Shown piece by piece: positions 25,789-34,191 of a stretch of 64,000 nt of DNA. The position numbers and the translations under genes were made by a program. Position 1 is the stretch's first letter; every line of letters starts with the position of its first letter. The notes beneath the pieces are model-generated. The model was not told where the DNA came from. It did not search any database and worked only from the letters and a program-made list of their open reading frames with translations. Source of the stretch: UBA5359 sp002410925 [NCBI: bacterium UBP13_UBA5359] (lineage in GTDB: Bacteria > UBP13 > UBA5359); the NCBI GenBank assembly GCA_002410925.1, contig DHPR01000004.1:12695-76694 (forward strand). The letters are read 5' to 3'.

Positions 25789-26571
25789 TTGGAAGGCGAA
25801 TTAGGGCTGGCCGGAGTGGCCACCTGGCATAATCATACCGGGGATGAAGATTTTTCATATTGCGCTGATAAGAACCTGGCGTTAGATGAATATGCACGGC
25901 TATTGAATGAATCACCATGGGAACGTATGGCAGTCACCGATCATGCCTTTGCCCTGGCTTTACCTAAAGAAGTGGCCTGGGCCTGGGAATGGTACTGGGA
26001 GCCCGCCATTTATGATGATTACCGTGATTATCGGCTAAAAAAAACGGAGCGCTATCTTAAGAAGCTGGATAATATCTCTGATGGACGTATGCTTAAGGGT
26101 ATAGAAGCCGAAGTTATGAGGGATGGACGTCTTAGTTGTGATCCGGAGTTCAGAGAGGACTTTCAGGTATTGATAGGAGCTGTTCATTATCTTCCGCTCG
26201 TTGAAGCAGGAGAGGATAAAATTCTGCAAGAATTCATTTTTCAGACGGAGAGACTATGGCAGCATAAGGTTCATATACTGGCGCATCCCACCAGAATTCT
26301 GGAAGCCCGGAAGCTCCCTGTTCCCGAAGATCTGCTGGATTTTATTGTGCAAGGGTGCAGGGCTTCCGGCGTTGCTCTGGAGATCAATTCACATGTCCCG
26401 TCCAAGCATGACGGTATGTTATTACAGAAGTGCCTGGCATCATCCACGGCGGTGGCTCTGGGAACGGATACACATCATATAGATGAATTTTTTGACGGCG
26501 GCCTATACTTTGCCGGGTTGCTTAAAGATGTGAACCATCAGGCGCTGGAGAGGATACTATTCCAGGCCTGA
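25789..26571 (+). CDS. PHP-domain metal-dependent phosphoesterase
   Basis: A 260-residue PHP protein. Metal-ligand motifs occur in the family order: WHNHTG, VTDHAF, GIEAEV, GAVHYL, LAHPTR, LEINSH and GTDTHH. The fold hydrolyses phosphoesters such as histidinol phosphate, but an inserted tryptophan-rich segment (VAWAWEWYWEPAIYDDYRDY) differs from HisK, and the substrate is unknown. TTG 25789 follows AGGAGAG closely. It is 15 bases after degV and 30 before the aldo/keto reductase gene, so one transcript is likely. Confidence 0.85.
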   Translation: MEGELGLAGVATWHNHTGDEDFSYCADKNLALDEYARLLNESPWERMAVTDHAFALALPKEVAWAWEWYWEPAIYDDYRDYRLKKTERYLKKLDNISDGRMLKGIEAEVMRDGRLSCDPEFREDFQVLIGAVHYLPLVEAGEDKILQEFIFQTERLWQHKVHILAHPTRILEARKLPVPEDLLDFIVQGCRASGVALEINSHVPSKHDGMLLQKCLASSTAVALGTDTHHIDEFFDGGLYFAGLLKDVNHQALERILFQA

Positions 26572-26601
26572 GGGTTCTGTTTACAGAAAGAGTGGTGAAG
26601 G

Positions 26602-27753
26602 ATGTTGCGTAAGGGAGATATTAGGGAAATACTATCTCCGATAGCTTTAGGCAGTATGCGTTTTCCTCATAAAGAGAGTGCAATAGAAACGGTGGCAGCC
26701 TGCTTGAAGGCCGGAGTCAATTATGTGGATTGTTCTCCGGTTTATGGCTATTTATCGGAAGAGGAAAACTCCGAGTCTTGGGTAGGCGAAGCTCTTGCAG
26801 GCTGTCGGGAGGCTATCTTTCTTTCGACCAAGTGCAGCCCGGGAAACGGCGGCCTGGAGATAGGCGAAGAGTTTCAGCCTTGTAAGGGTTTTGGCGTGCG
26901 CAGTGCCGAGCAGTTACGTCAGGTGATGGAACAATCCAGGCGGAGGCTGAAAACAGACCATTTTGACGGCTATCATCTCTGGACAGTTCATAATATAACC
27001 CAGATGAAAGAGGCTTATAAGCCCGGGGGATGGATGGAAGAGGCCCGTAGGGCCAAGGCTGCCGGTATGTTCGACTATCTGGGCGTAACCACTCATGCCG
27101 ATTCAGCTACGATCGTAGAGTTTTTAAAGACAGGTGATTTTGAGATGGTCACACTGCCTTATCATTTATTGGATAGTACCCGAGAGGAGGCAGTGCGCTG
27201 GGCTGGAGCGCATGGCATCGCTGTGCTGGCCATGAATCCTCTGGCCGGAGGGCTTTTGGTTGGAAATGCGGAAACCGTGACGGCGGTTTTTGGCGATATG
27301 GGTATAGCGGGTCCTGTTGAGCTGGCATTGAATTTTATTCTCTCCACGCCAGGCATGACTTCGGCCCTTTGCGGCATGACCTTAGCCTCTCAGGTGACGG
27401 ATAATACTGCTGCTGTTGCGCGATCGCGATGGGGAAAGGCTGAACGGAAAGAGATAGTGCGCCGTTTCAAGAGCATGGGCGCCGATGCCGGTATCGGTAT
27501 TTGCACGGGATGCGGCTATTGTAGCCCATGCCCTCAGGGGCTGAACATTCCTCGCATTCTAAGGGCTCATAATGCTTATTATGTGCTGCGGTTGGGAGAG
27601 ATGGCTGTTCAGAGTTACCGGAAAACAGCGGCTCGGGAAGAGGCATACAATGCTTCAAATTGCCTGGCCTGCGGTGTTTGTGAGACGAGATGCCCCAATT
27701 CTTTGCCGGTAAGCCGCATGATGTCTCGGTTAAGTCGGTCAGATAAAGAGTAA
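26602..27753 (+). CDS. Aldo/keto reductase with C-terminal 4Fe-4S domain
   Basis: A 383-residue protein. The barrel carries the AKR active-site residues: Asp and Tyr in YVDCSPVYGY, Lys in STKC, and His in WTVHN. The C-terminus adds CTGCGYCSPCPQGLNIPRI and CLACGVCETRCPNSLPV, cysteine sets for iron-sulfur clusters. This AKR/ferredoxin fusion is common in anaerobes, where electrons may pass between NAD(P)H, a cluster and an unknown carbonyl compound. GTGAAGG lies just before the ATG. Confidence 0.9.
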   Translation: MLRKGDIREILSPIALGSMRFPHKESAIETVAACLKAGVNYVDCSPVYGYLSEEENSESWVGEALAGCREAIFLSTKCSPGNGGLEIGEEFQPCKGFGVRSAEQLRQVMEQSRRRLKTDHFDGYHLWTVHNITQMKEAYKPGGWMEEARRAKAAGMFDYLGVTTHADSATIVEFLKTGDFEMVTLPYHLLDSTREEAVRWAGAHGIAVLAMNPLAGGLLVGNAETVTAVFGDMGIAGPVELALNFILSTPGMTSALCGMTLASQVTDNTAAVARSRWGKAERKEIVRRFKSMGADAGIGICTGCGYCSPCPQGLNIPRILRAHNAYYVLRLGEMAVQSYRKTAAREEAYNASNCLACGVCETRCPNSLPVSRMMSRLSRSDKE

Positions 27754-27818
27754 GAGCAGGCAATCAAGCATAATCGACTTTTAATTCATTCAGATAACCC
27801 TGCGTAAAGGGGATATGA

Positions 27819-27864
27819 CCGGGTGTTAAAGAGGTAACACTCATTGACATGAGAAAACACCGGG
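27819..27864 (+). promoter_or_regulatory. Structured leader with competing hairpins before the metH/metF-type gene
   Basis: GTGTT at 27823-27827 can pair with AACAC at 27836-27840 (short hairpin GTGTTA/TAACAC) or with AACAC at 27856-27860 as part of a larger stem (27819-27827 with 27856-27864). A third hairpin, CTCCTGC/GCAGGAG, lies at 27908-27934. I see no SAM, cobalamin or THF riboswitch consensus. The mutually exclusive pairing is suggestive of an attenuator. Confidence 0.35.
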
Positions 27865-27999
27865 GATATACTTTGCTTGCCGAGAGCATGATTCGGCATG
27901 AAGCTTTCTCCTGCTTTTCTTTTCATAGCAGGAGAGCTGCCTTTGCGAAGCAGCATGCAACGGCGATTATGAAATATTGCTGCATTATGAGGTGTTTTT

Positions 28000-29835
28000 T
28001 TGTCTGCCGGACAGAGATTTCTCAATGAGATAGAAGAAAGGATACTTGTTGGGGACGGCGCCATCGGTACGGAGCTCTTTGCCCGCGGCGCTGTACATGA
28101 CAGGGGGATAGAGCGTTTGAACCTGCTCTCTCCTGACACGGTTCTGGCTCTGCATGCCGATTACGTGGCTGCCGGAAGTAGGGTTATTGAAACCAATACC
28201 TTTGCCGCTAACAGGCTGCAGCTATCAATTTACGGGGCGGAATGTGAACAGAGGGAGATTATCCTGGCCGGTGTTCGTTTGGCTCGGGAAGCTGCTGGGG
28301 ATAAGGCCTACGTAGCCGGCTCTGTCGGCCCTCTGCCTACCGTAGAGGGTGAGCCTGTCAGCACGCAAGATCGGCAGGAAATCTTCCAGGAGCAGATCGC
28401 TCTCCTGATTGAGGGCGGCGTGGACATACTTATACTGGAAAGCTTTTCAGATTTAACGGAGATGCTGGCAGCTTTGAATACGGCAGGCAATATATCAAAA
28501 ATTCCTGTGGTGGCTCAGATGGCCTTTGAAGCCGGCGGCCGGTTGGTCGGTGGTGAAGAACCGGAGGAAGTTTTGAAGCATTGCCGTGCAGCCGGAGCGA
28601 ATATCGTGGGGGCAAATTGCGGCTATGGCATACCATCCATTGCAGCAGCCATCAGAGGTATGTCCGGCCACGGAGTTCCACTCAGTGCCTATATAAATGC
28701 CGGTTTCCCCGAGCAGGTAGAGGGAAGGCAGCTGTATCCGGCTGATCCTAGATATCTGGCTCGCCGGGCGGTAGATCTGACCGGCCGAGGCGTCCATCTT
28801 ATAGGAGGGTGCTGCGGCACGGGGCCGGATACTATACAGGCCATAGCTGCTGCTGTCGCCGGCGGCCAACCAGGCGTTACCCGGCTATCCTTCGTTTCCA
28901 AGCCGGGAAAGCACAAAGATGTAAAGAGGCAAAGGCCTGAGGAGCCGAAGGAATTTTTCATTGAGAGGGCTGTATTCCCTCTGTTAGTAGAATTGGATCC
29001 GCCGGCCGATCTGGATATGGATGCTTACACTGCCAATGTAGAAGCTCTTAAAAAAGAAGGAGCTACCGCTGTTACTGTAGCAGACAATCCTATGGCCTCC
29101 GTGCAACCCGATTCCATCAGCATAGCCGGGTTGTTGCAGCAACGGACAGGGCTGCCTGTGTTGCCGCATCTTTGCGGCCGTGATCGTAACCGCCTGGCAT
29201 TGCAATCGGCGGTAATGGGTGCCCATCTGCTGGGTATAAGGGCATTGCTCTGTGTTACCGGCGATCCTGTTCGCATGTGTAATGAACCTAATACTTCCGG
29301 CGTTTTTGATCTCAATTCCATCAGCCTGGTTCGTTTGATAGCTGAATTCAATGCCGGTCGCCTTAAAAGCGATGTCAGGACTGCTTTCTCCATCGGCGTA
29401 GCGCTTAATCCCAATATCCACAGCCTGAACGGACAGATACGTAAGCTGCAGCGCAAAGTGGAGGCCGGAGCGCAGTTTGCCCTGACACAACCTCTTTTTG
29501 AGGAAAGCGTGCTTGATGCATTGCAACAGGCCATGGCTGCCTCTGAACTGAAAATTCCCGTTTATATAGGCATATTACCTCTGGTCTCTGCCAGAAACGC
29601 TGATTTCCTGCATAATGAAGTTCCGGGCATATCTGTGCCGGATGAAGTACGACAGCGTATGTCCGCTTATGATAAAACCTCAGATCAATGTGCAGCCGGT
29701 ATGGAGATGATGTCCGATTTGATCGTAAAGCTTTCTTCTCGGGTTGACGGCTTTTACTTTATCACTCCCCGCAAGCGTATTGAACTAATTTTACCGCTTA
29801 TGAGAGCGGCCATGTCTGCCCGCTCTCATAGCTGA
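28000..29835 (+). CDS. Bifunctional homocysteine S-methyltransferase / methylenetetrahydrofolate reductase
   Basis: A 611-residue fusion. Residues 1-300 form a homocysteine methyltransferase barrel: DGAIGTELFARG, ETNTFAAN, and the zinc cysteines in GANCGYG and LIGGCCGTGP. Residues 320-600 form a MetF-type flavin barrel: LLVELDPPADLD, VTVADNP, LLCVTGDP, FALTQPLFEE and the late YIGILPLVSARNADFL. The same fusion (YitJ) occurs in Bacilli. It makes methyl-THF and, with or without cobalamin-enzyme partners, supports methionine synthesis. The start is TTG 28000, nine bases after GAGGTG; there is no in-frame ATG nearby. Confidence 0.9.
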   Translation: MSAGQRFLNEIEERILVGDGAIGTELFARGAVHDRGIERLNLLSPDTVLALHADYVAAGSRVIETNTFAANRLQLSIYGAECEQREIILAGVRLAREAAGDKAYVAGSVGPLPTVEGEPVSTQDRQEIFQEQIALLIEGGVDILILESFSDLTEMLAALNTAGNISKIPVVAQMAFEAGGRLVGGEEPEEVLKHCRAAGANIVGANCGYGIPSIAAAIRGMSGHGVPLSAYINAGFPEQVEGRQLYPADPRYLARRAVDLTGRGVHLIGGCCGTGPDTIQAIAAAVAGGQPGVTRLSFVSKPGKHKDVKRQRPEEPKEFFIERAVFPLLVELDPPADLDMDAYTANVEALKKEGATAVTVADNPMASVQPDSISIAGLLQQRTGLPVLPHLCGRDRNRLALQSAVMGAHLLGIRALLCVTGDPVRMCNEPNTSGVFDLNSISLVRLIAEFNAGRLKSDVRTAFSIGVALNPNIHSLNGQIRKLQRKVEAGAQFALTQPLFEESVLDALQQAMAASELKIPVYIGILPLVSARNADFLHNEVPGISVPDEVRQRMSAYDKTSDQCAAGMEMMSDLIVKLSSRVDGFYFITPRKRIELILPLMRAAMSARSHS

Positions 29836-29933
29836 TAACCGTCTGGCGCTTTGTATAATTTATTGCCGGTTTTTCATTTCTTGACCTTTCCCACAGCTTG
29901 CTTCCAGATGCGAGCTGTGAGCTTTCCTGCCGC

Positions 29934-29999
29934 TTGACAACATAGCCTGAGGATGTCAAAATAGCATAAATGGAAATGCTTTCCATTTATGCTATTTTG
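29934..29999 (+). promoter_or_regulatory. zur promoter with 43-base palindromic operator
   Basis: A TTGACA -35 at 29934-29939 leads into a perfect inverted repeat: 29957-29976 with 29980-29999, three-base centre. The -10 position falls in the left arm. A long AT-rich palindrome before a Fur-family gene that heads a zinc uptake operon is best explained as a Zur site giving autoregulation; its length could hold two overlapping dimers. Confidence 0.75.
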
Positions 30000-30017
30000 G
30001 CATCTGGAGAGAATAGA

Positions 30018-30461
30018 TTGCAAAGATATATACGTATGCTTAGAGAGGGTAAATTCAAAATCACTCCCAGGAGAGAGGCTATTCTGGCCTATTTTATGAA
30101 AGAGGGTAAATATGCTACGCCTGAACAGGTCTGGAAGAAATTGCGTATCTCTCTGGGGCGCCTTGGGTTGCCTACCGTCTATCGTAATATGGAAGAGATG
30201 CACCAGCTCGGCATTTTGGTCAAGGTGGAAGGGGCTGAGAATCGCTTCTATTACGGACTGTGCCGAGCGGAAGATCCGCAGGTTCATCATCATCATATAA
30301 TCTGTCAGGGATGTCGTAAGGTGCAGGAGGTTGAAGGGTGTTTGGTGGGGAGCTTATCCAAACAGATAGAAGCTAAGACGGGTTTCAAACTTACCGGCCA
30401 TACGATTTATCTTCAGGGTCTTTGCCAAAGCTGCATCACTGTCGATGGAGGAGGATTATGA
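30018..30461 (+). CDS. zur: Fur-family zinc uptake regulator
   Basis: A 147-residue Fur-type repressor: winged helix with ITPRREAILAYF and GLPTVYRNMEEMHQLGIL, then a metal-sensing domain with HHHHIICQGC and a second CxxC (CQSC) that together form the structural zinc site. Leading znuACB, it is Zur rather than Fur or PerR. I chose TTG 30018, eight bases after GGAGAG. The ATG at 29970 lies inside the operator palindrome and is rejected. The stop overlaps the znuA ATG. Confidence 0.87.
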   Translation: MQRYIRMLREGKFKITPRREAILAYFMKEGKYATPEQVWKKLRISLGRLGLPTVYRNMEEMHQLGILVKVEGAENRFYYGLCRAEDPQVHHHHIICQGCRKVQEVEGCLVGSLSKQIEAKTGFKLTGHTIYLQGLCQSCITVDGGGL

Positions 30462-31417
30462 AAAGATTTGTCTTGCCGTTCTTTGCAATTCTAATAGCAG
30501 TAGCCATCTGGTATCCGGGAGCCTTTAGGCAATTGCCGGACAGGAAGAGATCATCCGGAATAAAGGTGGTCGCCAGCATATTCCCTCTGGCCGATATCGT
30601 TCGCCAGGTGGCGGGTGATCGAGCGGAGGTGGTTCTGTTGCTGCCGGCTGGAGCCAGCCCGCATACTTTTGAACCTACTCCCGGCCAGGTGAGTGAATTG
30701 GGCAAGGCATCTCTCTTTGTTCAGGTAGGGGCAGGGCTGGAGCTGTGGGCCGATAAGCTTATCAATGCTGTCGGCAATTCCGGCCTGAAGAGAGTAACGG
30801 CGGCACAGGGCATCGCTTTGATAACCGGAGAGGAAGAGCATTCCGGTAGCGATGAGCATGAAGAGGAGACGGAACATGGCCATGATCACGGCAAATTCGG
30901 CAACCCGCATATCTGGCTGGATCCGGCCATAGTGTTGGGCATTGTTACCAAAATAGAGGAAGCACTGATAGAGGCGGATCCGGCCGGAGAGGATTATTAT
31001 CGGAATCGGGCAGAGCGCTATCGTCGGGAGGTAGAGTTGCTGGATAAAGAGATAGAGAGAAAAACGGCGAAGTTCGTTATTCGGGAGTTCGTTTCCTTCC
31101 ACTCTTCCTGGCCGTATTTTGCCCGCCGTTACAATCTAAAGCAGGCAGGGGTTATAGAGGAAACGCCGGGACGCGAACCTACTCCGCGAGAAATAAAAGA
31201 GATCATATCTGTTGTGCGCAGCAGCGGCATAAAGGCCGTCTTTGCCGAGCCGCAGTTTTCCGCCTCAGCTGCCCGGGCTATCGCAGAGAATGCTGGAGCA
31301 AAGGTTCTCTTTTTGGATCCTCTGGGGGGAGACGGCATTCCCGGTTGCGACAGCTATATCAATCTCATGAGGCATAATCTTAAGATAATGAATGATGCTA
31401 TGGGGCCCGGAAAGTGA
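30458..31417 (+). CDS. znuA: Zinc ABC transporter substrate-binding protein
   Basis: A 319-residue cluster A-I binding protein. An N-terminal hydrophobic segment (FVLPFFAILIAVAIW) without a lipobox suggests membrane anchoring or export. Metal ligands are the His in GASPHTFEP, NPHIWLDP and FVSFHSSW and the acidic residue in FAEPQFSA; EPQF favours zinc over manganese. An acidic, His-rich loop (from about residue 130: EEHSGSDEHEEETEHGHDHG) is the usual zinc-collecting loop of ZnuA. It overlaps zur by four bases and znuC by four. Confidence 0.92.
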   Translation: MKRFVLPFFAILIAVAIWYPGAFRQLPDRKRSSGIKVVASIFPLADIVRQVAGDRAEVVLLLPAGASPHTFEPTPGQVSELGKASLFVQVGAGLELWADKLINAVGNSGLKRVTAAQGIALITGEEEHSGSDEHEEETEHGHDHGKFGNPHIWLDPAIVLGIVTKIEEALIEADPAGEDYYRNRAERYRREVELLDKEIERKTAKFVIREFVSFHSSWPYFARRYNLKQAGVIEETPGREPTPREIKEIISVVRSSGIKAVFAEPQFSASAARAIAENAGAKVLFLDPLGGDGIPGCDSYINLMRHNLKIMNDAMGPGK

Positions 31418-32199
31418 AAGTTCTGGAAATAAATAATCTGACGGTTGTTCGTGACGGCACAGTGATTCTGGACAATATCAATTTGGAGCTGGAAGAGGGG
31501 CAGTCTCTGGCTGTCATTGGCCCCAACGGTGGCGGCAAGACCACTCTGGTCAAAACCATCCTGGGGTTGCTGCAGCCCCAGGCCGGGTCCATCAGGATTA
31601 TGGGACTGCCTCCCGAAAGCGTTATCCGAAAGAGACCTGGAACGATAGGCTATGTAGCTCAAAGAGCCTTTTACGATCCTGATTTTCCCGTCTCCGCTCT
31701 GGATGTGGTGATGATGGGCAAATATGGCAAGATAGGTCTTCTGCGTCCCGTCGGCAGAAAGGATAGGGAAGAGGCTCTCTCCTGTCTGGAAACGGTAGGC
31801 ATGGCTAATTTTGCCTTCAGGCCCATCGGTCAGCTTTCCGGCGGACAGCAGCAGCGGATCATGATCGCCCGTAGTTTGATAATCCATCCCAGAATGCTTA
31901 TACTGGACGAGCCTACCAGTGGAGTGGATGCCGGCTCTCAGGAGAATTTCTATCGCCTGTTGCGTAATCTACAGTCCGCTCTGTCGCTCTCTATTATTCA
32001 AGTTTCTCACGATATAGCCCTGGTACCCTCTTACAGCGATCAGGTGGCCTGCCTCAACAAGCAACTCTTTCTGCACGGCAAGCCGGATGATGTTATGCAC
32101 AGCGACATCCTGAAGCAAGCTTACGGCTGTCAGGTAGAGTTTCTCTTTCACGGCACCATGCCGCATCGAACGGTTGAGGAGCATAGGGAGACATCATGA
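31414..32199 (+). CDS. znuC: Zinc ABC transporter ATP-binding protein
   Basis: A 261-residue ATPase: Walker A GPNGGGKTTL, Q-loop YVAQ, signature LSGGQQQRIMIARSL, Walker B MLILDEPTSGVD, and the switch His in QVSHDIALV. The start is a GTG overlapping the znuA stop, and the stop overlaps the znuB ATG, so all four genes are translationally coupled. It powers zinc import through ZnuB. Confidence 0.93.
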   Translation: MKVLEINNLTVVRDGTVILDNINLELEEGQSLAVIGPNGGGKTTLVKTILGLLQPQAGSIRIMGLPPESVIRKRPGTIGYVAQRAFYDPDFPVSALDVVMMGKYGKIGLLRPVGRKDREEALSCLETVGMANFAFRPIGQLSGGQQQRIMIARSLIIHPRMLILDEPTSGVDAGSQENFYRLLRNLQSALSLSIIQVSHDIALVPSYSDQVACLNKQLFLHGKPDDVMHSDILKQAYGCQVEFLFHGTMPHRTVEEHRETS

Positions 32200-33011
32200 T
32201 AGAGTTGTTATCTTATCAATTTATGCAGCGAGCGCTGGCGGCCGGAATAATTATCAGTCTGGTCTGTGGAATACTCTCCTTCTTTGTAGTGCTGCGGCGG
32301 CTCTCTTTTATAGGCGTCGGGCTCTCCCATGCTGCTTTCGGAGGAGTTGCCCTGGGGTTCTTTTTAGGCGTGGAGCCAACCTGGACGGCTATAGGATTCT
32401 GCGTGGCTATCGCTCTGCTGATAGGAATGATCAAGCATAAGGGTAAAATACAAGAGGATACCGCCATCGGTATCTTCTTTGCCGCCAATATGGCCTTCGG
32501 CATTATGCTTATAGGGCTTAGTCATCGCTATAATGTCGATCTCTTCGGCTACCTTTTCGGCAACATACTGGCTATAACCGCCTATGATTTAAAAATGATA
32601 ACCGTGGTCGGTTCTCTGGTGCTGGTGATAACGGCTCTCTTCTTTAAAGAGCTGCTTTTCTGCAGCTTTGATGAAGAAATGGCCGGCATTTGCAGTATTC
32701 CAGCCGTTCCGCTTAACTACCTCTTTATGGTTCTGCTCTCTCTGGTGATTGTGGTATCGATCAAGGTGGTAGGTATAGTCCTGGTCTCCGCTCTGCTGGT
32801 TATTCCTGCTGCTGCCGGTCGGCAGTTCAGCTCCAATTACCGCGGCATGCTGCTGGCCTCTGTATTGGTAGGGTTGTTGTCGGCTTTAGGCGGACTTTTC
32901 CTTTCCTACCGCTTCGATCTGCCGTCCGGCTCCACCATAGTCCTGCTAGCCACGTTTATCTTTGGATTATCTTTTTTGTGGCGGTTGTGGGGGCCAACTC
33001 TTTACACTTGA
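32196..33011 (+). CDS. znuB: Zinc ABC transporter permease
   Basis: A 271-residue ABC-3 permease with about eight membrane segments. FVVLRRLSFIGVGLSHAAFGG is the conserved first cytoplasmic region of ZnuB/MntB proteins, and VKVVGIVLVSALLVIPAAAG is the coupling region to the ATPase. It is the last gene of zur-znuACB. A hairpin at 33015-33036 follows. Confidence 0.93.
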   Translation: MIELLSYQFMQRALAAGIIISLVCGILSFFVVLRRLSFIGVGLSHAAFGGVALGFFLGVEPTWTAIGFCVAIALLIGMIKHKGKIQEDTAIGIFFAANMAFGIMLIGLSHRYNVDLFGYLFGNILAITAYDLKMITVVGSLVLVITALFFKELLFCSFDEEMAGICSIPAVPLNYLFMVLLSLVIVVSIKVVGIVLVSALLVIPAAAGRQFSSNYRGMLLASVLVGLLSALGGLFLSYRFDLPSGSTIVLLATFIFGLSFLWRLWGPTLYT

Positions 33012-33014
33012 CAG

Positions 33015-33036
33015 AGGGTATGCTCGATGATACCCT
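33015..33036 (+). repeat. Hairpin after znuB
   Basis: AGGGTAT (33015-33021) pairs with ATACCCT (33030-33036), with an eight-base loop. No T-run follows, so it is a weak terminator at best. It sits ten bases before a RAYT fragment and could be a leftover REP-type hairpin. Confidence 0.35.
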
Positions 33037-33045
33037 GCGCGTGTT

Positions 33046-33225
33046 ATGGCAAGGCCGATAAGAGAGGAATACCCCAATGCAGGTTATCATGTAACAGCCA
33101 GAGGCAACGAGAAGAGAGCCATCTATCGTGATGATATTAAGTTCTGTTCGGAGTTTCTAACCCTGCCGCTGTTTGGATACAAAATTCTGGCGGCAGAGAG
33201 AGCTCTGAATACTACGTTGCCATGA
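33046..33225 (+). pseudogene. RAYT (Y1/IS200-like) transposase, N-terminal fragment
   Basis: ATG 33046 opens MARPIREEYPNAGYHVTARG followed by NEKRAIYRDD, the unmistakable start of REP-associated tyrosine transposases (the HxH region is only partly preserved). After about 38 residues the similarity stops, and unrelated codons run to a TGA at 33223, inside the 3' end of the convergent deoR-type gene. The catalytic His pair and tyrosine region are lost, so it is inactive. Confidence 0.75.
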
Positions 33226-33964
33226 TGACGGAGATACCCGCTGCTTCCAGATTCGCCCTGTCCTCTGCAGAAAGGCCGTTGTCCGTAACAACGGCATACA
33301 CCTGATTCAGCGTGGCATATCGCGAGAAAGCACGCCTCCCAAACTTGCTGCTCTCCGTTACCACAACCACCTGGTTGGCTATACCCACCATTGCCTTCTC
33401 CAGGTTGGCCACGTGCATATCTGCCGTATAGAATCCATCATTGCTTACGGCGCCGTCACAGCCTATGAACAGCATATCAACATGGAACTGCTTAAGTATC
33501 TGCTCTGTGATGGGGCCGTAAGTGCCGGGAAAATTTTTGCGCAAAAAACCTCCAAGCAAGAGCACATTTATATCCGACCCGTAGAGCGCCTGCGCCACGC
33601 ATAGAGAGGTTGTCGCCACCGTTATCCCGGCCCCTTGCGACAGGTGCATGGCGGTAGACAGTGCAGTAGTGCCGCTGTCTACCGCAATAGTCTGCCCGCC
33701 CGATACCAGGGCTGCCGCCGCCGCACCTATAGCAGATTTTGATGGTGAGACGGAATAATCCGGAAAACCCTCCTGCAAAAACCGGAGCTTGCCTGCAGAA
33801 ATACCGCCGCCGTGCGTGCGGATGATAAGGCCTTTATTCTGAAGGCGGTCCAGATCACGGCGGATAGTCATCTGAGAGACGCCAAACAGCCCGGCCAAAT
33901 CTTTAACGTTTATACCGTTATTGTTTTTAACCAATTCTATGATTTTAGCCTGCCGTTCGTTCAT
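33212..33964 (-). CDS. DeoR-family sugar-responsive repressor
   Basis: A 250-residue DeoR protein: N-terminal helix-turn-helix (VKDLAGLFGVSQMTIRRDLD, then LQNKGLIIRTHGG) and a C-terminal sugar-phosphate sensor with AVDSGTT, LLGGFLR, FIGCDG, VTESSKFG and VVTDNGL. Members usually repress a neighbouring catabolic operon until a phosphorylated intermediate binds. It is divergent from the ten-gene operon starting at 34192, the obvious target. The 3' end collides with a RAYT fragment. Confidence 0.92.
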   Translation of the reverse strand: MNERQAKIIELVKNNNGINVKDLAGLFGVSQMTIRRDLDRLQNKGLIIRTHGGGISAGKLRFLQEGFPDYSVSPSKSAIGAAAAALVSGGQTIAVDSGTTALSTAMHLSQGAGITVATTSLCVAQALYGSDINVLLLGGFLRKNFPGTYGPITEQILKQFHVDMLFIGCDGAVSNDGFYTADMHVANLEKAMVGIANQVVVVTESSKFGRRAFSRYATLNQVYAVVTDNGLSAEDRANLEAAGISVIMAT

Positions 33965-34110
33965 GCATATACCTCTTTACTGTGTGCGAACTATCAGTTA
34001 ATGTGCAAATCGCACAATAAGAGTAACAGCTCTTAAACAATATGTCAAGTCCAAAAATCCGAATGTTAGCCTAGTTATAAGAAAATTTAACATTTGGCTG
34101 ATAGTACCTA

Positions 34111-34139
34111 TTGACAACAACAGCTGTTAGTGATAGCAT
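34111..34139 (+). promoter_or_regulatory. Promoter of the catabolic operon
   Basis: A perfect TTGACA (34111-34116) and TAGCAT (34134-34139) lie 17 bases apart. The palindrome AACAGCTGTT lies between them at about 34119-34128, a good position for the DeoR repressor. A GTGC/GCAC inverted pair near 34000-34015 is a second candidate site nearer the deoR-type gene. Confidence 0.55.
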
Positions 34140-34191
34140 TAGGACACCAATTAGCACATAATCGAACATCGGCAGAATGGAGTTGTGTATC

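Noticed and set aside
27754-27999. SAM, cobalamin or THF riboswitch before the metH/metF-type gene
   Set aside because: Conserved core sequences of these classes are absent; only unassigned hairpins are present.
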